Source: Gnetum montanum
Lineage: Eukaryota > Streptophyta > Gnetopsida > Gnetales > Gnetaceae
Length of the DNA stretch: 64,000 nucleotides
Direction: 5' to 3'
Assembly: GCA_015680685.1 (NCBI GenBank)
Contig: MNCI01011459.1
Location: 140,031-204,030, forward strand
The stretch's first letter is position 1, and each line of letters starts with the position of its first letter. The position numbers and the translations under genes are program-made. This document shows, piece after piece, positions 60,498 to 64,000 of the stretch. The notes under the pieces were generated by a model. That model searched no databases and was not told the origin of the DNA. It saw only the letters and a program-made list of their open reading frames with translations.

Positions 60498-61015
60498 AAT
60501 ATCAATGGAAGGGAATCCTAGAAACTAGCATAACTACTTACCACCTACTTTATGGATAGACCATATTAGAATCAAGAAATCTATTGAAACATCATCTTAT
60601 AATTTAGTCTATGGCATGGCAACAAGAATCACTAATAAAATCATAACATCATCTTCAAAATTCATGTAGAAGTATAGTTAAAGGATAGATAAATATATAA
60701 GTTTCACAACTCTGCTTATCAAAAGAGAGGCTAAGATTGATAAAGCCAAAGATAGCTTGTTAAGAAATGATGCCCAAATCAAAAGATGGTTTGATAGGAA
60801 AGCTTTAAAAAGGGCATTCAAAGTGGGTAACATAGTATTTCTTCCGAACATAAGAAAAAGGAATGAACATAATATGTTTTCTGCTTAATTAATAGGCCCA
60901 TTCATTATTATGCAATAGGTGTAGGATGATACTTATAACCTTTCTAAAATGGATGGAATCAAGCTGAAGTTGTCATTTAATATCATCCATCTCAAGCACT
61001 ACTTTAGGCAACTAT

Positions 61016-62006
61016 CTAATACATGAAAAAGTTGAAGAAGAAACAAAAAAATATAAATATGTAAATAGTTTTTTTTATGGTTAATAAATAGCTTTAATGA
61101 GAGCTTAATAAGTACCTAAGCTAGTTGTTTTAGCTACAGGAGATTTTTAATAGTCTAGGCTATATAATGAGGTATGGTTGATCCTTCACCAGCAAAGAAA
61201 ATCTTAAGTTAAGAGATAGTAAAGGAAACCTTAAGTTAAGAGTAATTGTGGGAAAGATGGTGAATATGAGGCCTTTTGTCCCTTACTTATTAGGGTACTA
61301 CCATGAACACATCATGACAGCATACAATAGAGCTTCAAACTATGGGGATTCATACAGTAGTCCCTACATGACATAGTTAAGAGATGAATCTTTCTTCTTG
61401 ACAAATGGTTGCTTCATTCATGAACAAGTTTCGGGTGAATACTATTAGTGCCCAACAATCACAAGGATAGATAGCAATGAGAAAAATTAGAACAATTCAA
61501 ATTCATGAAAAGAAGTCTTTATCTCTCAAGCCATGGACTTGCTAAGTCAAGAGAAGAGCTAAGGACTCTACTCACCTTCAAAGGAGAAACAAACCTTCTC
61601 TAGTCATGTTATAAAAGAGTTAACTGAGGAAAGTAGCAGAATGGCCATAGTAAGGAAGGAGGCACAAATTCAAGAAAACAAGAATTCTCAGAATCAATAT
61701 GATGGGAAGAAAGCTTAGGTCTTAACATAAATTGAATATGATGGGGCTTCTAAAAGGAAGGTCCAAGAAAGATCATGGTCACTATTTTTCTTCCACTACA
61801 TAACTAGTTTCTATATCACATTTAGGCTGCATACATATATATCCCATATAATATGTAGGATGCATACAATTTTATAATTTTCAGCTTTAATCTTAACTGT
61901 ACTTTTTCCTAAAAAATATTTTCTTTCTAAATTTTAGTTTACAACTCCTGTAGCTATCATTGTATTAAATAAAATATTTTCTTTCCAAGTCTCTAGTATA
62001 CTATTT
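61016..62006 (+). other. H2 3' noncoding region
   Basis: Between the integrase end and the purine tract. Short open pieces (MRPFVPYLLGYYHEH... near 61276) have no recognised domain. H1 has an equivalent stretch after its integrase, but beyond a short common word the two do not align convincingly by eye. Confidence 0.45.
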
Positions 62007-62029
62007 ATGGGGAAAATGAGGGTAAGAAA
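62007..62029 (+). other. H2 polypurine tract
   Basis: A purine-rich run (ATGGGGAAAATGAGGG, then TAAGAAA) directly before the 3' LTR start at 62030, as expected for second-strand priming. Confidence 0.75.
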
Positions 62030-64000
62030 TGTTATTACATTTCAACCATAAATTGAGTAATGCTTAAGACTTGGGATTTTGATGGTTTGTATTAGCTCAA
62101 CTTTTTCATAAAATAGGGCTCTATATTTTAAAAATGATACAAGACTTGTAAGTTAAAGGGAAAGAAAACTTAGGCTCTAATCATGATTTTGGGTTTTTGT
62201 TTCAAAGATTTATGCTTAAATTTTTGGTAAATAAGGCTTTATAATTTAATCTTGGAAAATGAATTTAAGGGCCTATAGATTGAACTAATGTATAAGTGCA
62301 TAAACAATTTTTAGGTGTTTTGGTACAAAAAAGCTTACAAAAGAGCACCAAAATTGAGTTATTAGGATCGTTTCTCTACATGATATATTCACAATATGGA
62401 TTTAAGCTAAGATTTATCACATAGAACTAAGCCCTAAATAGAACCTGAGTAGATGCTTCTTTTGTTCATGTTCCTGAAAATAATACATAAAGCTTAGGAG
62501 CCAGTTTTATCCTAAGGGAGGACTAGCATTAAGAAAAATAGTTGAGCACTAAGAAAAATCCTTGTTTGAAGAAAAGGAGCTTGAGCTAAATTCAAAAATG
62601 ATTTGTTAAAGTATGTTGATACATCATCTTATATAGAAAAAAATCGATCCCATGAAGAGCATGAAAAATGACTATACCAAATTAGCTTTGCTAAGGTAGG
62701 AAGATCGCAAGGTTGAAAATGGCTCTATTTGAGAGTACGCTTAATGGCTCTACCATGTGAGCTTTAGTTCATGGTAAGAGTTTGTAGAGATAAAGAAGTA
62801 CTTCCATCAAATCTTCTCTACCACATTAGCTAATAGGAAAGCTCTTCCATCATTCACATAGTTGTAGGTTCATAGAATCAAAGAATGACTCTACAAGGTG
62901 ATTCTACAATGTCCCTTTACAAAGTATGTATACCACATAAGCTTTGTAGTTCACTTATATTTGTAGAGGTAAAAAATGGTTCTACAAAGATTCTCTAAAT
63001 GCCATGTCAACACCAGAGAGTTGATCTTGTCTTGTTAGCTTAAGGAACACTACTTGTAGGGGTAAAATTCAACTCTACAACAACCTCATTATGACCTACC
63101 ATGTCAACTCATAGATGAAGCTCATAGATTTAAAAAATGATTCTACAAAGGAGCTCTACCATGTAAGATTTACCAAGTTAGCTCATTTTCATAGAATTGA
63201 AAGCTAGTTCTATGAAAAAATTCTATGAGCTACATCAATTCTATGGATCTACTCTATCATGTCAGCTTTCACAAGTCTTAAAAGTAATTCTACAAAGTTG
63301 CTCCATCATGTAAGCTCTAAAATTATCTTATGTTTGTAGAGGTCAAAAATTCTCTTGTGAAGCTCTACCATGTTAGCCAGGCTCATCATGCCTTGCCACA
63401 TCAGTTCATAGAGGGGGATCGTAGAGTTAAAAAGCATTTCTACAAAAGAGCTCTACCATGTTAGCCTAACATCATGTTAGCTTGTAGATGATCTTTGTAG
63501 AATAAAAAAAAGGACTCTATAAAATAGCTCGAACACATTAGCACTACAACATCAATAATGGCATGTCAACAAGTACATAAAGCCTACCCTTTGACATTTT
63601 GTCTATCACGTCAACATCACCACATCAAATTCTTGGTGAAGAGCTGATTTGTATAACCATATTTTTATTCTACAAATGATCTCTACCATATTATCTCTAC
63701 AAAGATGGTGCAAAGAAGATCTACCACGTTAACCTTACCACATTATAAAGGATCTATAGAGCTTAAAAGGTGCTTTACAAAATGGTTCTACCACATCAAT
63801 TGTGTCATATTAGCTTAGAGAGTTGGTTTGAAGAGCTCAAAATATCTCTACAAAGGAACTCTACAACATCATTTTCCTATCACATCAACTTTTAGAATAA
63901 GTATGTGAAGCCAAAGTTCAACTCTCTAAGCAAGCTTACTTTTTACCTTTGTCATGTTGGCCTAAAGGAACATTTATAAAACTAAAAAACAACTTTACAA
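62030..64000 (+). repeat. H2 3' LTR, first about 2 kb, cut by window end
   Basis: Collinear with 34675 onward: the same start, the GTTTTTGATGG / GCTCAA...TTTTTCATAAAA words, then the same reiterated CTCTACCATGTCAGCT and TTCTACAAA motifs from about 62650. Substitutions between the two LTRs are frequent, consistent with an old insertion. Confidence 0.85.

Larger units (their letters stand above)
50050..61015 (+). pseudogene. H2 integrase, split by E4
   Basis: N-terminal part 50050-50816, C-terminal part 60498-61015, separated by E4. QFHNHANLFYDSSKYTM corresponds to the His pair of the zinc region. The core open piece is 50480-50686. The first catalytic Asp is Gly (GLGFIY where H1 has GLDFIG), the second is kept (LDNGPTF), and the third, expected Glu, is Lys (GLAKSTNKK where H1 has LVESTNKK). 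After E4, KRWFDRKALKRAFKVGN and the end signature LSFNIIHLKHYFRQLS finish near 61015. The enzyme is catalytically dead by sequence. Confidence 0.82.
34675..64000 (+). mobile_element. H2: large Tat-like Ty3/gypsy element, right end outside window
   Basis: Begins TGTTATCACATTTTAG at 34675, and the same start (TGTTATTACATTTCAACC) recurs at 62030, preceded by a purine tract. Between them, on the plus strand, lie gag, protease, RNase H, RT, a second RNase H and integrase. P (41676-48061) and E4 (50817-60497) interrupt it. Without those insertions and with a right LTR as long as the left, the element would be about 17 kb. Every domain has stops or frameshifts. Lineage is inferred from RT and integrase motifs and the extra RNase H. 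Confidence 0.85.

Noticed and set aside
1-64000. A new non-transposon system such as a biosynthetic cluster or defence locus
   Set aside because: No intact non-transposon coding region was found on either strand; all recognisable domains are retroelement proteins.

Overview
This is a 64 kb, AT-rich stretch of nuclear DNA from a seed plant; the species cannot be named from the sequence. It is made almost entirely of nested, decayed LTR retrotransposons. The signs of a plant are Athila-like and Tat-like Ty3/gypsy proteins, Ty1/copia remnants, primer-binding sites matching plant tRNA-Asp and initiator tRNA-Met, and a tRNA-derived SINE. No intact host gene was found. Most reading frames are broken by stops, many at positions where relatives have Q, R or W, which is the pattern expected from methylation-driven C-to-T decay.

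Layout. (1) 1-9528: a 21-bp minisatellite and other degenerate repeats; an intron-bearing gene relic (2048-3999); an orphan LTR with a tRNA-Met primer site (4223-4744); a copia-type gag relic with a CCHC knuckle (4833-5457); and the RNase H/integrase end of a Tat-like element, H1 (7546-9000). (2) 9529-16640: E1, a minus-strand Athila-like element with 5-bp duplication GAAAT, inserted just downstream of H1 integrase. (3) 16641-23803: AT-rich, almost featureless DNA holding one SINE with a 17-bp target duplication. (4) 23804-33324: E2, same family as E1, minus strand, duplication CTAAC, with nearly complete but broken gag-PR-RT-RH-IN. (5) 33840-34674: copia RT/RNase H relic cut by the left LTR of H2. 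(6) 34675 to beyond 64000: H2, a large plus-strand Tat-like element with LTRs of about 4.2 kb, in the order gag, protease, RNase H, RT, second RNase H, integrase. Two members of the E family sit inside it: P (41676-48061, plus strand, duplication CCATG) in the first RNase H, and E4 (50817-60497, minus strand, duplication AAGAT/AATAT) in integrase. H2's right LTR runs off the window.

How the parts relate. E1, E2, E4 and P share LTR ends (TGATGAG...CTCATCA or close variants), a tRNA-Asp-type primer site, a GGGGGTA purine tract and a long 3' noncoding tail. P lacks pol and E1 lacks RT to IN, so both could have moved only with help from a full-length relative. Order of insertion: copia, then H2, then P and E4; H1, then E1.

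The most useful leads are: five single Ns that each sit exactly where sequence is missing relative to a paralogue (so the window understates real length and some deletions may be assembly artefacts); clustered GATATC palindromes with a GCN4-like site in a very short U3; an RNase H placed before RT in H2; LTRs built of a reiterated degenerate motif; and an intron-bearing gene relic of unknown identity. I saw no convincing new non-transposon system.
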